64,000 bases of DNA from Trichostrongylus colubriformis (GCA_963978905.1 OZ022257.1:24195274-24259273), one strand, 5' to 3'. Numbered from the stretch's first letter, positions 44,973 to 57,665 are shown. A program made the numbers and translations. Notes: generated from the sequence alone by a model not told the origin.

Positions 44973-47805
44973 AACATGCATTTGAATTGACAAATTGAAA
45001 ATTTGCTCAACATTTTTCAAAATGTCCCAATTCTCATTAAAGTAGCATCTAGCGTTTTCTCGCTTACATATTTTTCAAACGTAAGACATTAAGTCCTAAA
45101 AGTAGGTGATGTAAGCCTGGATAAAGGGGAAAGTTAAATAAAAACGTCTAGAGTTGCCAAAAAAGACGGAGGACTCTCCGAAGTACACATTCGATGGTAA
45201 GCTGTATAGCTATGTATACCATAAGCAACTTAACAACATTTAATTTATTGATATAATTTTTCATTTAATAATCAAATCCACAAAGACAGTGAGCCCGAAA
45301 GCAAATCCGACCGTTTGCGAATGATGAGTTGCGTGGAATGACACGCGCCGCTCATGTGCATTTCACTGTTTCTACAATTCTTCATTTCCGCGTATTTCAC
45401 GTTTCTGCAAATTTCACAATTCTCCTGATCGATACGTATTATACTTCTTTCCACAATTCCGCAAATTTCACGATTAAACTATGAACTCTGTCTTACTAGG
45501 CAGCAGTCGGAGGAATGAATGTGGGAACCTCGAGCTCAACAATGTCAGTCATTCAAAGAAATAATCAATACACAAAAGGTTACTCTCTATTCAGAGATTC
45601 AATCAGCGGTCAAAAAATTCAACACTATTCACCTGAAGTAAACCGAGATTTAGCATTTTGATACGGCCAGAGGGATGATCTTCGCATAGCATAACTATTG
45701 AGCCGAAAACTTGTACCAGTGGATTTGTGGGTGGGGTCAAGCCTACGGGTCCACAAAGGAGCTTCAAGGTAACTCTTAGGAGCTTCAAGGTAATCTCTGA
45801 ATAAAGGTGAGCATACCCCTTCTCGACTCGGCCTGTTACTGTACTCAAAGCATCTCCCCAAAAAAGTTCGTCGATAGTATTTCAGCATAAGCAGTAACTT
45901 AGTACTGGATATGATTATCGGCAGACGACCTTTTTCAGGGATCATCTCAACTGGCCCAAAATCACTTAAAAGGGAGTGGCCCTTCCAAGGAGCCTTGATT
46001 ATACGCCTCTCCCCACTTTCTAACCCATGGTACGATCTTCCAAAGACTCCCTGTCCCATGCTTCACCCTCCTGTGGAACAATTAACCACTAGAGCAGAAA
46101 TGTGCCATTGGCTCGGAGAAACCGACTGGCGTTCTCCGCTACGATCGTCGGCGCAAAACTAGGGTAGATCATCAAATTTGCTTAAAGTGGATGATAGGCG
46201 GCTCTGCACTGACAATGAGCATGGGCCATATTCTCACACGGGTCAAACTATCCCAGAAGACGTTTTTGGCCAATATACTAGGTTCAACAGAAAGTTCTCG
46301 CCGTTTTCCACACCGACTGTTTTACCTTGATTTCAGCACTAAATTTCGCTACTCTTAGATTATTTGTATGTTACTTTGTAGAAAAAAGCCTGCTCTCTCA
46401 TACTCATGTAAAGCCCCAAGACTATTTCTAGAAGCGCGCTACTCCAACCGTTTTATTTCTTGCCCAGAAAAGTGCGATTTTTGGGTGGTGGCACAGGCTG
46501 CCTCAGAACTTTTAGCAAATACGTCGCAGCTTACTTGAAATATCACTAGTTTTGAAAGGGGTGTTACTAGCCCTGGATAGTAGAAGGGTAGTCTAACAAG
46601 TTTACGTTATAAGAGACAATGGTCCAAAACGATGCATGCTTTTGTAATTTCTTCATGGCCCATCATAAGCGCAGGCTTCCTCATTTCTGCGAGCGACTCT
46701 TCTACATAGCAGCGCAACCTTTTGATTAAAGACTGACCAAGGTTCACCAGAAATACGTTCTGCTCCGTGGAACAGGTATGGTCACAACGCTTCCCGCGTT
46801 GACGCCAAAATCCCAAATCCGAAGATAAGCTGTCTTTGGATGTGGTGGTTCTGGCGAAAAAACGGAAAAAACTGAGCAAAACGAGATACGGAAGTCCCGC
46901 TTTATATTTTTCGTAAATCAAGGATATGTCCAATACGGATCACTACTTCTTGGCACCCTGAAGCATCTCTCGGAGGAGATATGGTTCCAAGAAGAGAGGG
47001 ATGTCGGGATCGGCTCTCAACAGTTTTCGGATTTAAAGTAAAGCAAATTCAGAAGAAGAATATTATATGCACCACAATCGTAGGGAAAAGTGTGCTGTAT
47101 ATAATGGTTTCTGTTTCGTCACACTCGATTGTGTTCAAGCGAAATTATGGCCTGCCAAAGTTAGACGATGCAAAACGACGGATACTTTTTGGCCGAGCTA
47201 ATGGTAACCGTCCCCATTTTGGCGCTCACGCCTAGCACTATGTACTCCCGAGTATAGGTTCATTGATTTGAGCTGTTTCTGGAAAAGTCCAACCAGCTTG
47301 GAATGCGAGGTGGCGTCTTTGTTTCAGGTAAATGTAGCCGCGATTCTTGTAGATATCGCAATGGGAAATTCTCACTTGGAATTTTGAGGACATCATCTCT
47401 TTGCAGCAGTAGAAAAATATTACTAGAATCTACTGCAAGCGACAGAAAGGGTGGTCGACTGTACAGCCACGCTAGGGGGCTATTTGGGTGCTGCTGGTTA
47501 GGTTCGGTTGGGTCAGTCCCTTTTGTAAGACCCACATGGTCAAGCATTGAGCCACGTTTTTCTTTTGAGAATTACGGACTCTCTTGATCTTCCGACGCAC
47601 GAGATTCGACCACCATGTACTACTGCCATGACTGATGTGGTAAGTGCTACAAAACAAAGGAGGGCATTTTTACCCTTTTGCCATATCGCTAATGCTGCCC
47701 CGGCGCTTGTTTACCCTCTACCCTCCGAATGACACATGAACCATAGCTGGCCCAGGGCTTCTAGATCGATTATCATCAACTGAATACAAGACTCCCCCCT
47801 CTTCT
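44973..47805. other. No gene recognised; one possible retroelement trace
   Basis: On the minus strand near 45700 a frame reads VQVFGSIVMLCEDHP, which vaguely recalls the C-terminal part of BEL/Pao integrases. Nothing around it supports this. A local duplication of GGAGCTTCAAGGTAA occurs at 45749 and 45780. Other frames (46607-46933 minus, 46981-47235 plus) are unassigned. Confidence 0.35.
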
Positions 47806-48146
47806 CTTAAGGGCACATTTCGCAATAATCAGATTTGTGAACTTACCTTCCTGAAACAGTAGATCCTTGGGTAAACAGTAGATCCTTGGGTAACTAGTCA
47901 GACTGCATTTTTTCGCGTCGCCACCGTATACTATCACGGCGCTACCTCTGCTCCAACCTACAGATACCACCCACTTGAGCTCCCTTATAGGTCAACTGAG
48001 CAAAGACGTCGGAGTGGGTTCGAGCAGGTGTAGCGCCGTGATAAAGCACAGTCGCGAAGCAAAAAAGGTGCAGCCTGACTGTCACCCAAGGGTCTACCGT
48101 TCAAGAAGGAGAGTCGACTCATCTGATTATTGCGAAATGTGCCTCT
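47806..48146. repeat. Foldback element, about 340 bp
   Basis: GGCACATTTCGCAATAATCAG (from 47812) reappears in inverse at about 48141. Further paired blocks are TAGATCCTTGGGT / ACCCAAGGGTCTA, TATCACGGCGCTAC / GTAGCGCCGTGATA and CTGCTCCAACC / GGTTCGAGCAG. The left arm contains an 18-bp tandem duplication (AGTAGATCCTTGGGTAA, twice) absent from the right. There is no coding content. Confidence 0.8.
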
Positions 48147-51100
48147 AAAACACGACCATGAAGAGCACACATCTTCCTAAGTCGTTGTTCCTTTATATTC
48201 ACCTGTCCAACCAGGGCTTCCCGCACCCCTCGTCGGAAAATATGCCACGACAGATCGCCGCATCGATATAATGCAACAGCCCTTGTTTGTTTGGCATTAT
48301 TTCAAAGTCCTATGCGCTTTGAAAACATCGCTGCCGCCGTTACCGCCGTCCAGTTTCGGCAACCGCCTATCACCAGTCGACCTTGTCACTTTCACTTCGC
48401 TGTTTCAAAACTCATCTCTCACTCAATAAAGAATCACGCGATAGCAAATTTCCTGAAACATACAACTATTGCTCGAATGGGTGCGCCTGAAAAAAACAGC
48501 GGGGATATCTCATCGTGTAGCAAGCAACCAGAGCGATCAGTCAACCAAGTCCTGCAGGAAGTAAGTTGAAATCGCCTCAGAAGAGCTGGCATTACCAATC
48601 TTGGTCGTATAGAAATAATATATTACATAACAGTGCTGATAGAGATCTTGGCCGCTTCGCCCTGCGCCAACTAGATCTTTCATGCTGCAGTCCGTTCGGT
48701 CGCATCGTTACAAAAACGATGGAAAATGGGGTCTCCTCGCAAAAAAGCGGCTCCGGCACTGTTTGCAGGGGCCGCCGCTTGACCGCCTGCTATCGAAAGG
48801 TCGTTCCGGTCGAGAGGTTTTCTCTATCGCTGTTGATGATGATCGCGCGGGGTCACTGAACGGGTATACTTGAATTCATGGATGCTACGATTTAGCTATA
48901 AGCAGATGAAACTTGAATTTTCATAAGTTTGCGGAACACCGTCGTGATCGATCAGCCTTTGATCCGGGGAACCGATAGGGGGAGGTGTCGGTGCCGTAGT
49001 GGTTTCGGAGGAGTTTTTCGCGCTATATCATCGCACGCTAGGGTGAACACTGGACACACTTTAAGTCTTTGTAGGTATTCATAGGACACCTTTCACAGAT
49101 AGGGATCTTATGCAAACATTTCTAAGATTGATGTGGTGTGTTTCTAAGACTGACGGACGACAGGTGAGCCTGATGGTAGATTTTGCTGCAATTTCAGGGA
49201 TCAGCCACTGAAAGTCCCTCTGAACATTGAACATCGGCCTAACAGGTGCTTGTTGTGGATGGGTTGGATGCTTCACTGAGGTGTGCCGTCGCCATCGTAT
49301 GAGTACGCAAAAACTAATGACAGAACGATGGTAGCAGCTGATTGTCCTGTCGAACAGCGCCCACTCACAATCTAGACTTGTGTCTCCGATAGACAAGGCT
49401 ATTTGGTCACGAAAAAAGCTACATTCTCATCTTCGGAAGCACCCTGGCATTCATGTCATCCCATACACTATAACTGCACCAGCTCAATAGAGCACGGGTT
49501 CATGATCCTGTTTAATTATCGAGCATACCTAAGCTTAACGCTTCTCAAGTACCCCCAACCTGAAAGGCTTGGCATGGCCACAAAAGCTATTATCTTATAC
49601 TTTACTTGTTGTCTTGTTATCCTACGGTCTTTGATCTTTTCTCGAATTGCGGATGGAGATATGGTCTTGCGGCGAGGGATGGTGTAGAGGTACGCAGTGC
49701 CGCTGTCGTTTGCATAATCGATGGGATGAATCGCTTCCAAGCCATCTAAACTTTCCAAAACTGCGGGTGACTATTGCAAGAATAAGGTCATTGCCGTAGA
49801 CTTCGCAGGTGCACCTACTCAAATTATTCGGCTGTGCAAAATGATGGCGCGCTCAAATACTTCCATCTAATGTTTTTCATGTCCTAAAAATTTGAGTGGC
49901 TCCGATGCAGTTTCAAGCACGCAGGTACTTACGAGTGACACATGGCCGCAGGATAGGGACAATGAGACCTGCTAGGAATTTCACATGGGTTGTGAAATTC
50001 CCAAGAGCTCTCATTTTGGCTTGGAAATTGGTGGGAGACGTCTTTGATGTTCCGGTCAGGAAGTCCTCCCTCACTGGGTGCATGGCAATAGTTCCGGTGG
50101 GTCAGGTCGCCTATTAATTTCAAGATCTCGCCCAATTCCTGAACCATGCTAAGGGTAAAGGCTATAAAATCAGGATATGTGAAAGTTAATATGATTGGAC
50201 ACATTATATAGTTGAATATGCATAATACAATTAATTAACTTGTGATTTCTGTCTTAAAATGCTATTTCCAGTAAAAGACAACTGAGATACAGAATAGTTG
50301 GAAGCTATTTACTGAACAAAAATACTATATTCTGATGAGAATATTGATTTCGTCGTTTTCTCAAAGAATGACCGCTGCGCAACGTTGGCGACCTGACCTA
50401 TCGGAACACTTGCACGTCACCCCTCAGCTGCTCCTGTTTGTGAAGCCAACTGCGGTAAGGTAGCAGTGGGAATTGCGATAAGTGACTGACGACCTATTTT
50501 TTATTGCAGCATCTATCTTCCCCATTTTTAATGGTGGATCAACAATTTTCGTTCCTGATCCGATATCAGTTGTAAAGGATGGTCTTGACGGTTGCATCAT
50601 ATAGACTTCGGAAAAGTGGGATGATGTGCAGTGGCAAACGACTGGCTCGGCAGATCAAGGTATTCCGCACTTCAATATTAGTAACACCAGAATGTTTCGA
50701 TCGCTGAACTTCCAAATAGTAATACATGTTTTAAGAAATACCAGCTGGGCTAGCGCTTAAGACAAATACTGCGCTAACAACTATGTGAAATCATGCGATA
50801 TGGACTTCATCTGTATGAAATTGCCGGTAGCGGCCGTTTTCAATTTACAAAATTCTACCGATATTCGTGCAGTATTGTGCGATAGCCCAACTGGTTCATG
50901 TTAACGGTCGTCAACAGTGGTTGCTGATGAGGGGTTTGCCTCGAATGGTTGCCTGTACTTTCCAAATGTACCCATCGCGAACTCCTAACATTGCCCTCTC
51001 CCAATCACGAGAAGATTCGTCCCACATATTACACACCACAGTCTTTCATGATCTCAATATGCTACATTCCCCAATGACGATAACATTTCATAGCCGCGCA

Positions 51101-51490
51101 GATCGCCTTATTAGGCAAGTATATCTAGCCTTTTACGAGCACACGATGATGTGAGTGTGATCTAAGAGTTGCATGTTCCTTGCAGAAAAAAACCGCCCTC
51201 CATGATGTCACTGATGGACTTTTCAAGTGCTTATTGCAATGAAACAATGGCCACACGCAATTATATGAATTGGACAATACGAGTTTTGCCTGCCTACCGA
51301 CCACCCAGCCACTCGCTCGTTAGCGGTTTCGAGCGCATTCGGTCATATCATGACAGTTATGATGTGACCACATATAGAAAAAAAAACAGCATGAGTTTCT
51401 GTGATGATTTAATGAATAAGATTTGGTGGTTAGGTAATAAGCCTCTGGAAACCCGCACGCGGACCGGTAAACCGATGAGAGAGGCGGGAC
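48147..51490. other. Mostly unassigned; a few exon-like segments
   Basis: Several stretches look like isolated exons, but none can be named. On the plus strand a frame after CATGCTGCAG reads to a stop at 48873. On the minus strand, a segment after GGTTCAG at about 50143 ends CACTC|GTAAGT at about 49938, and another lies between CACCCGCAG (about 49765) and CAACAA|GTAAAG (about 49607). The two minus-strand segments do not join in phase. Confidence 0.3.
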
Positions 51491-51500
51491 CGCAATCCCC

Positions 51501-51507
51501 TATAAAA
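51501..51507 (+). promoter_or_regulatory. TATA box of the collagen gene
   Basis: TATAAAA lies 36 bp before the collagen ATG. Transcription from the usual distance would give a 5' leader of only a few bases. I see no SL acceptor directly before the ATG. Confidence 0.7.
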
Positions 51508-51536
51508 GCCGCCGGGGGCATTTTGATGGTATCGGT

Positions 51537-52571
51537 ATGTATTCCTCCGATAGCAGCGACGAGAAGAAACTGTGGCTTGAGGCCGAAAGCCTCCGTCGCA
51601 TCGCCTTTTTCGGCATCTGCATCAGGTAACTCATCACCTTCACTTTAATTTTAATTTCACGATTTTCTTGGAGTTTTCATTTTGTTGCTGTGCTCAAAAT
51701 CCATGCACTCGCTTTCAGTACCGTTGCCACTCTAACGGCCATCGTTGCTATTCCCTCGCTGTACAACTACATGCAACATGTTCAATCATCCCTCCAGACA
51801 GAAGTCGAGTTCTGTAAACACCGAACGAATGGACTTTTCGACCAGTACGAGCGTATGCAAAGAATCAAAGGAGTTCGAGGAGGAATCGTGAAACGTCAGG
51901 CTGGCTATGATGCTCCCACCGAATACAAAGGTCCCACTGATGCCGGTGTTCAAGCCGACACTGTTCAGCAGGGCTCCAGTTGCTGCAGCTGCAAATCAGG
52001 ACTAGCTGGACCACCTGGTCCTCCTGGCCTTGATGGTCCAGATGGAAAGGACGGTCAGCCAGGAGCCAATGGAGAGCCTGGCGCTGATGCTGAACCTGAC
52101 GCGGTACCTACAGCTGACGACTTCTGCTTTGATTGCCCAGCTGGTCCTCCGGGACCTCCAGGAAATCCAGGACCTAAGGGACCCAACGGAAACCCTGGAG
52201 CTGATGGTCAACCTGGCCCCGATGGTCAACCTGGACAGCCCGGACCTCCTGGACCACAAGGACCTCCAGGTGCAGATGGAGAGCCCGGCCAGCCTGGTGA
52301 ACAAGGAGCACCAGGAATCGTTGAAGAAGTTGCTGTACCGGATGGACCAGCAGGACCTCCAGGACCGCCGGGACCTCCTGGACCCGATGGTCAGCCAGGA
52401 GCACCTGGTCAACCAGGAATGGACGGACCTCAGGGACCACCCGGAGATCCAGGACGTGATGGAGCACCAGGAAACCCAGGAGCTCCTGGAGAACAAGGGC
52501 CTCTTGGTGAGACCGGAGCTGGAGGCGGTTGCGATCATTGTCCACCTCCGAGAACTGCTCCTGGATATTAA
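51537..52571 (+). CDS. Cuticle collagen, two exons
   Basis: Exon 1 runs 51537-51625 (ends ATCAG|GTAACT), the intron is 93 bp (51626-51718, ends CTTTCAG), and exon 2 is 51719-52571. The spliced frame gives 313 residues. The N-terminus has the conserved pre-helix block ([12 protein letters not shown], then [20 protein letters not shown], a signal-anchor helix) and a basic cleavage region (VKRQA). Next come a CCSC pair and three Gly-X-Y blocks separated by CFDC, a Gly-X-Y break (IVEEVAVPD) and, at the end, a CDHC pair and APGY. These features are diagnostic of nematode cuticle collagens, secreted from hypodermis and cross-linked into the cuticle. I start at 51537 because this ATG is in phase; the ATG at 51526 is not. 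It appears intact. Confidence 0.95.
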
Positions 52572-52633
52572 TTCAGCAGCATTGTATACTTGTATTTCTG
52601 TAATCATTGCTCTCACAAATACGACCTCATCAA

Positions 52634-52639
52634 AATAAA
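52634..52639 (+). terminator. Collagen polyadenylation signal
   Basis: AATAAA lies 63 bp after the collagen stop codon, a normal distance for a short nematode 3' UTR. Confidence 0.7.
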
Positions 52640-53980
52640 GCTATAATTGATTTATACTTCTAGCATAAATGTGCATTCTAGTTTGAAGGGCTCTAAAGCT
52701 ATTTGTTTTGATGGTCGCAGCATGATAAGTGGGAATGCGCCTACTCCGATGCGGTTCGATTCAGGAACCAGAGACGTCGGTATCCATGATGCGGATTCGG
52801 TTTCCATGAGAAAATCGGTCCGATTCTCCGTCAATAGAAAGGACCAAAGGAAACGTTAATCCAAGCAACGATTAGGGGTGAGACCGGATGTAAGGAGGTT
52901 TACTAGCTTCGTAATTATTCCCCATCGCATTTAAATTACTTAATTGTGATGAATAGAAGTAGGTTACCATATTGACTAAGAATCTATGCGATGTGCACCA
53001 GAAGACTGAAAGTGAAACCCGCTAAACAGCCAAAAAAACGACCAACCAAAAAAGCGATAGACTTTCCATCAAATCCGCTGAAGTGTGCCTTTCGTTTAGA
53101 CCTCAGCGTAGACATTTGAATCCAAAATGGGACCGTCCAACGACGTCATTGACCTCCTAACCTTCAAGGCAATTCCTTCTGCTCATTCCGACAAATGTGA
53201 CAGTAATGAATGGACCCTGGAAGATATGTAGGTTAACGATGCTCTGGATATGTATAAAGATGATTCCAGCCTTTCCTTGATTAATCGCAAGTGTTCGCTT
53301 GCTAGGTGTTCGCTAGGAATTTAGTGCGATGAATGTCTCCAACGAAACTTTTGAACTGGATCGTCATGGCAAACTGGACCGAAGATCGGAGCTTCCACAG
53401 CAGTCCTTTTTGTTGCTCGTTCTGAATTTGATAACTTAGTAGATAGGGAAGAACCCGCACTGCAAGTACGAGGAACCGTCGATCGATCCAGGAACACAGG
53501 CGATCTCAGACCTAGTACATACATTCTTTTTCGTGTCTACGGATTGACTATTATCCTTGTAACAGGTATCTTCAGGGGTCTTTTTCTGAGGTCGCATAGC
53601 ACATCATAAAAAATGCGACATAAAAATCGATTGAAAATGCTAATATTCACTAGAATATATCTTTTCAAAGTTAATTGTTGCATACTGAAGTGACATTTGA
53701 CCATGGCTCCACTAAAACGGGGAAATATCGGAATATGCAAGCATAGCGCTCTAGTTATTTTTGCACTTCTGTTGCTATCTACCGTGGCGGTCTGCCTTTG
53801 TGTGGCATAATATCAAGCTTACCCCTCATACGCTTAGAGCCGATTCTTTCTGTATCACAAAGAAGCACCTCCCTTCCTTTACTTCAACTGGGATTAGATC
53901 CTACTCAGATAATTTTAGCATTCTGTACTCCACCTCCCTAGTGTCCACCTAAACATATATATGACTTTGTAATAGATATA
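52640..53980. other. No gene recognised
   Basis: Flank between the collagen gene and the next transposon. Short frames on both strands lack motifs. Confidence 0.4.
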
Positions 53981-54460
53981 CAATAGCGCTCAAAAGTCTT
54001 CGGCCAAATGGTTTTCACCTGAGTTTTTCACTTGTAACATTTTTGCGACGAACTGATCTGGGAGAAATTTCAGTATGATGTACTTGGAGACACTACATAC
54101 TAAATATACTGTTTTGGCGCTAAACAGTGTAAGTTACGTGGTTAAATGCGATTTTTTGTTTTTGGAGTGTCATCCCTATGCCCTCCCGCTGTGCCGCTGT
54201 CATCAAAAGTCGTGATTTTTCTAGAGAATACTGATGTTTTCTGAGAATTGCTAGTTTTATTTCTGTAAAGAGAGCCGTTTTTCTTGACTAAGCCTTTTCT
54301 TTTTTTCTGGTTATTTTGTAATAAATTCTTGTAAAAAACCATAAAAAGAGTCGAGCGGCACTCAGTCAAGTAGAAGGAAATGGTGACAATATGTTCAAGT
54401 ACTACATATTAAAATTTTGTCAAATTTGGTCAAGTACAAAAAAGTTTTTGAGCGCTACTG
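53981..54460. mobile_element. Tc1-like MITE, 480 bp
   Basis: The left end CAATAGCGCTCAAAA and the right end TTTTTGAGCGCTACTG are inverted copies, flanked by TA on both sides. The CA(G/A)T.. tip and TA target fit Tc1/mariner-type non-autonomous elements. The interior is non-coding. Confidence 0.8.
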
Positions 54461-54540
54461 TATGTATGTATAGATTTATATTTACATACATTCATATATA
54501 CATATATATATATATTTATACATTTATGTATCTATGTTTA
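54461..54540. repeat. TA-rich microsatellite
   Basis: TATATACATATATATATATA-type low-complexity sequence lies exactly between two TA-target transposons. Confidence 0.75.
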
Positions 54541-55246
54541 CAGGCCAAAAAAGTGATTTTTCTTCTCCACATTCAACGACAGTTGGTCGATATTTAGCAG
54601 CTTTCTCAAATTCATGAACACGCCTCAGACTATCACTGTCCTCCGTGAGCCTTCTGCACGAGCAGGATCGGGAGCTTCTCACGAGTGAACATGATGTGTC
54701 ACGGAAACCAGGCAAAATCAGAGATTTCGTCGCCTTAGTTCGCAAAGTTGCGAAGGCCTGTTCACTCAGGGTACCTGAAGGAATTCATACTGGGTGGTAC
54801 ATGCAAATGTCTCATTTTCTCCAATTTTCCAACTCCTTTCCTTTTTCAAAAACCAGAACGGTCGTCACAACTGGACACCTTTCGGGGGAGGTTTAAGGCA
54901 TGAAAAGTTACTTCTTCGATCATAACAGCGTTGTGCGAGCAGCGAGAGCTGTGTGACTTCCATGAACCGGAGGACGGTTCAGTTCTTGGGAAGCTTCTAG
55001 TAGAAGACCCTTCACTGAAGCTGGCTCTGCTGTTTCAGGTGGACCTTGATACCGTAAGTGCTCTGAAGTCCGACTGCGCCGCCTTAGGGCTTCATGTTTT
55101 CATGATGGTGAAAGTAGTGACCACAGCTTGCTCCTGCTTCTAACCATAAGTAGAATTCCAGGAGCATGTTACCCCGATACATCTACCTCTTTGTTTACTT
55201 TGTTTTGTAAAGTTGGCGGATGCTAGCCGTGAGCGAAATTACAAGA
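54541..55246 (+). mobile_element. Non-autonomous DNA transposon, copy 2
   Basis: It begins CAGGCCAAAAAAGTGA after a TA and aligns, in opposite orientation, with the whole of the 40454-41191 element up to GAGCGAAATTAC. The right terminal tip is lost. The matching frame reads KIRDFVALVRKVAK, GIHTGW and, after stops, LCDFHEPEDG, so protein-level similarity persists across decayed copies. No transposase motif is present. Confidence 0.75.
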
Positions 55247-55904
55247 ATATTGTGATAAAGTGTGAGCTTTTGGTCTTCTCATGTGACAAAGGGAGTGTAA
55301 TTAAAATTTTTATTCCTGCCCTGCTTGAGGGTAACCCATCATGAAGAGAACCTCACACTCTGTCATCAGCCTTCGCGTAAAAATAGTTTTGGACCCTTTC
55401 GGGTACAGCGATCGCTTTGATTTACTGAGGATTGAAAGAGGGCGTAGCATATTCTGAAATAGTAGAGCAAGTCTTAAAGGCGCGCAGAGGTGAAGCAGTA
55501 TTTTTATTGATAAAACCCGAAATAGCCTGTTTACGATTGCTATTGCCTTTTTACGACTGCTACTGCGATGCAGTGACAGTGGTCGTCAAAGATGAGCTCT
55601 CTAGTGATCGGAAAACCCTGTTCACGCTGCTAGTCGAATTTTTGATGAAAGCGCCTCTGATTGGCAAGCAAACAGTTATTCGAATTTATATGAGCGCAGT
55701 CTTTAGTCTTTTCTTCTGAGGGCTTCTTACTCGATCAGCAAACGGCGTCAATGAGGTTTTGTGGACACGTTCAGTTCTCTTCAGCATGGAGCGATATATT
55801 TTTCTACAGAATACTGATGTTTTCATCCATGAAAGCTGTACACTTAAAGACAGCATTAGGGGTAATGTGGTATTGAGAAATGCCTAAAAGAAGTTACTTA
55901 TATA
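55247..55904. other. No gene recognised
   Basis: A 95-codon frame (55432-55719, +) has no identifiable motif. Confidence 0.4.
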
Positions 55905-56757
55905 TTAGGTTGAACCATAATTTCTGTCACACTTTTTATTTTTTATGGGGAAAACTGTGGAAGCTTCTGGAATATTTGGTAGTGGGGGTATATGAAGCGA
56001 GTGAAAAGGACTACTGATTGACATATTCATATTCTCTATGGCTTCAACTAGCAGTGACTCTACTACTATTTCGCGAAAGGTGCGAAATTCACGAACACCG
56101 CCCCGGTTCCTCAGCATGCAAGGCCACTAACCAAATCAACCAGTCGATGGACCCAGGTACTGCCTCTCATATGGCGGCAGCCTGATGGCTCGATCGGCTC
56201 AAATTGAAACAGAAAAAATTTCAAAAAATTGCACAGAGAAAAAATGTTTTTTTTTTCTAAATTTTCAAAAAAAAGGGAAACTGTTACCATACAACACGGC
56301 AGTCACTGGCGATCTCTACTGCAGGCAATTGGACACCGTAGCGGCAAAACTTACCGGAGAAATGGTCCGAGACTTCTTCCTCCACGACAACGCTCGCCCA
56401 CATGTGGCAAAGTTGACGTGTCAAAGGATCCAAGGCCTTGGTTGGACGAAGCTCTCCCACCCACCGTAGTCTTCGAGCATGACCCCAACTAACTACCACC
56501 TAATACGATCTCTGAGCCACTTCCTCGACGGACGGCAGTTCAAAAATGACCATGATCTCAAAATCGGCTTCCAGACTTTCTTCGATCAGAAATCCCCAGA
56601 CTTCTATAAGCAGGGCATCTATTATCTCCCTACTCGCTGGCAATATATTGTTGATTATAATGGTTCATATTTTGTTGACTGAAGTTAGACACAAATGAAG
56701 AAAAATAAATTTGAAATTTTTTCGTCATTGTGTAACAGAAATTATGGTTCAACCTAA
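55905..56757 (+). mobile_element. Internally deleted mariner with intact ends
   Basis: TTAGGTTGAACCATAATTTC at the left is repeated in inverse at the right (about 28 bp, one mismatch), and TA flanks both ends (55903-55904 and 56758-56759). At 853 bp it is about 450 bp shorter than a complete mariner. The coding remnant keeps FLHDNARPHVAKLTCQRIQ (second catalytic Asp) and the C-terminal FLDGRQFKNDHDLKIGF...YLPTRWQYIVDYNGSYFVD. The N-terminal DNA-binding domain and first Asp are mostly lost, and the third Asp region is altered (after a stop, SMTPTNYH). Its intact ends could still be recognised by an active relative. Confidence 0.95.
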
Positions 56758-56759
56758 TA

Positions 56760-57520
56760 GAAACTATGAGCCTAAGAAGGAAGGCAATGTGTGGCGAAAT
56801 CCCAAAAGAGTGCGCCTCCGAGCTGTAGAAACGGCGCAACGGAAAACAGACGCTTTTGGATGATCGATTCCGCCTCCAGGCGACGTGGTGCCTGGTTGGC
56901 TACGATAGGAGCGGCGAAGGATATGCGATGAGATCGAAGGTACTGCAGCGCCTTTCGCAAATTTAGCCTGAAGCTCACTCCAGGAAAAAAGATGCTGTCG
57001 TGTTTCCAAACATCCCCTTGTGCTTACTTGGCAGCATGCCAATGGATCTCGGGTTTTCGGCCATTTCCATCCGTTTCTTTTCACTGTCCTGTTACTTGGC
57101 ATCTCGACTCGCAGATCCAATACTTATACTTTTCGCCCGATTTTCCCCTAATGCGGCCTTCAACGTCGCATTCCATAATGAGGAGAGGTTAGTCGAAGGT
57201 GTAAATGTCGTAAATGTCAAAGAGAATGGGTGAGAGAACACCTCCTTGGAAACTCCGCTAAGAACGGGACAAGGACAAAAAACTCTTTGTTCACCCTAAC
57301 CACAATTACCTTCCCATGGTCAACTCTGTCAAAAGCTTTAGAAGAATCCAAATACACTACATCGACTTTCCTTCATTCAGAAGGAGAGCCCGGTCATTGA
57401 GCGATTGCATTGAAGCGGTAGTAGTAAATATAGCTTCTTGAGAGCCATGTTAAAAGTGTGAAATGACTGAATGTTTCCTGATGCGAGTAACAAGCCTTTT
57501 CTTCAAAAACTTTTTCAAAC
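56760..57520 (-). pseudogene. LINE reverse-transcriptase fragment
   Basis: The minus strand gives HGSQEAIFTTTASMQSLNDR and then, with a 1-base frame change, VDVVYLDSSKAFDRVDHGKV (about 57365-57305; catalytic Asp). After a gap comes QGGVLSPILFDIYD (about 57250-57210). These are RT palm motifs of a CR1/jockey-type LINE. Sequence down to 56760 is probably also LINE-derived but scrambled; the YADD motif is not seen. The deleted mariner is directly adjacent on the left. Confidence 0.75.
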
Positions 57521-57665
57521 TGATGGGGGGAAGGGTCGTAATTGTTGAGATATGCGGTGATCAACGATTTTCTCAGGCTGAGGGTCTGAAGTGTAAAAGG
57601 GAGATGTGATAGAACTGACCAGGTAGGTTCAAATCTAAAACTGATATTCACTTTATTCTTCACTC
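57521..57665 (-). repeat. LINE-adjacent repeat shared with 7.64 kb
   Basis: The inverse of 57534-57658 matches 7642-7772. It continues directly into the RT fragment, so it belongs to the same LINE, upstream of the palm motifs. Confidence 0.6.

Noticed and set aside
45600..46160. Second BEL/Pao integrase remnant
   Set aside because: Only one short segment (VQVFGSIVMLCEDHP) is reminiscent; no zinc site or DDE motif is found around it.
47860..47900. Another SL1-like sequence (CTTGGGTAA, twice)
   Set aside because: Only about 9-10 bases match inside a duplicated foldback arm, which is expected by chance.
49600..50145. A spliced host gene on the minus strand
   Set aside because: Two exon-like segments with good splice sites do not join in phase and neither has a recognisable domain.
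52002..52638. Frames of up to 204 codons antisense or shifted to the collagen
   Set aside because: They arise from the repetitive Gly-X-Y coding sequence in other frames.
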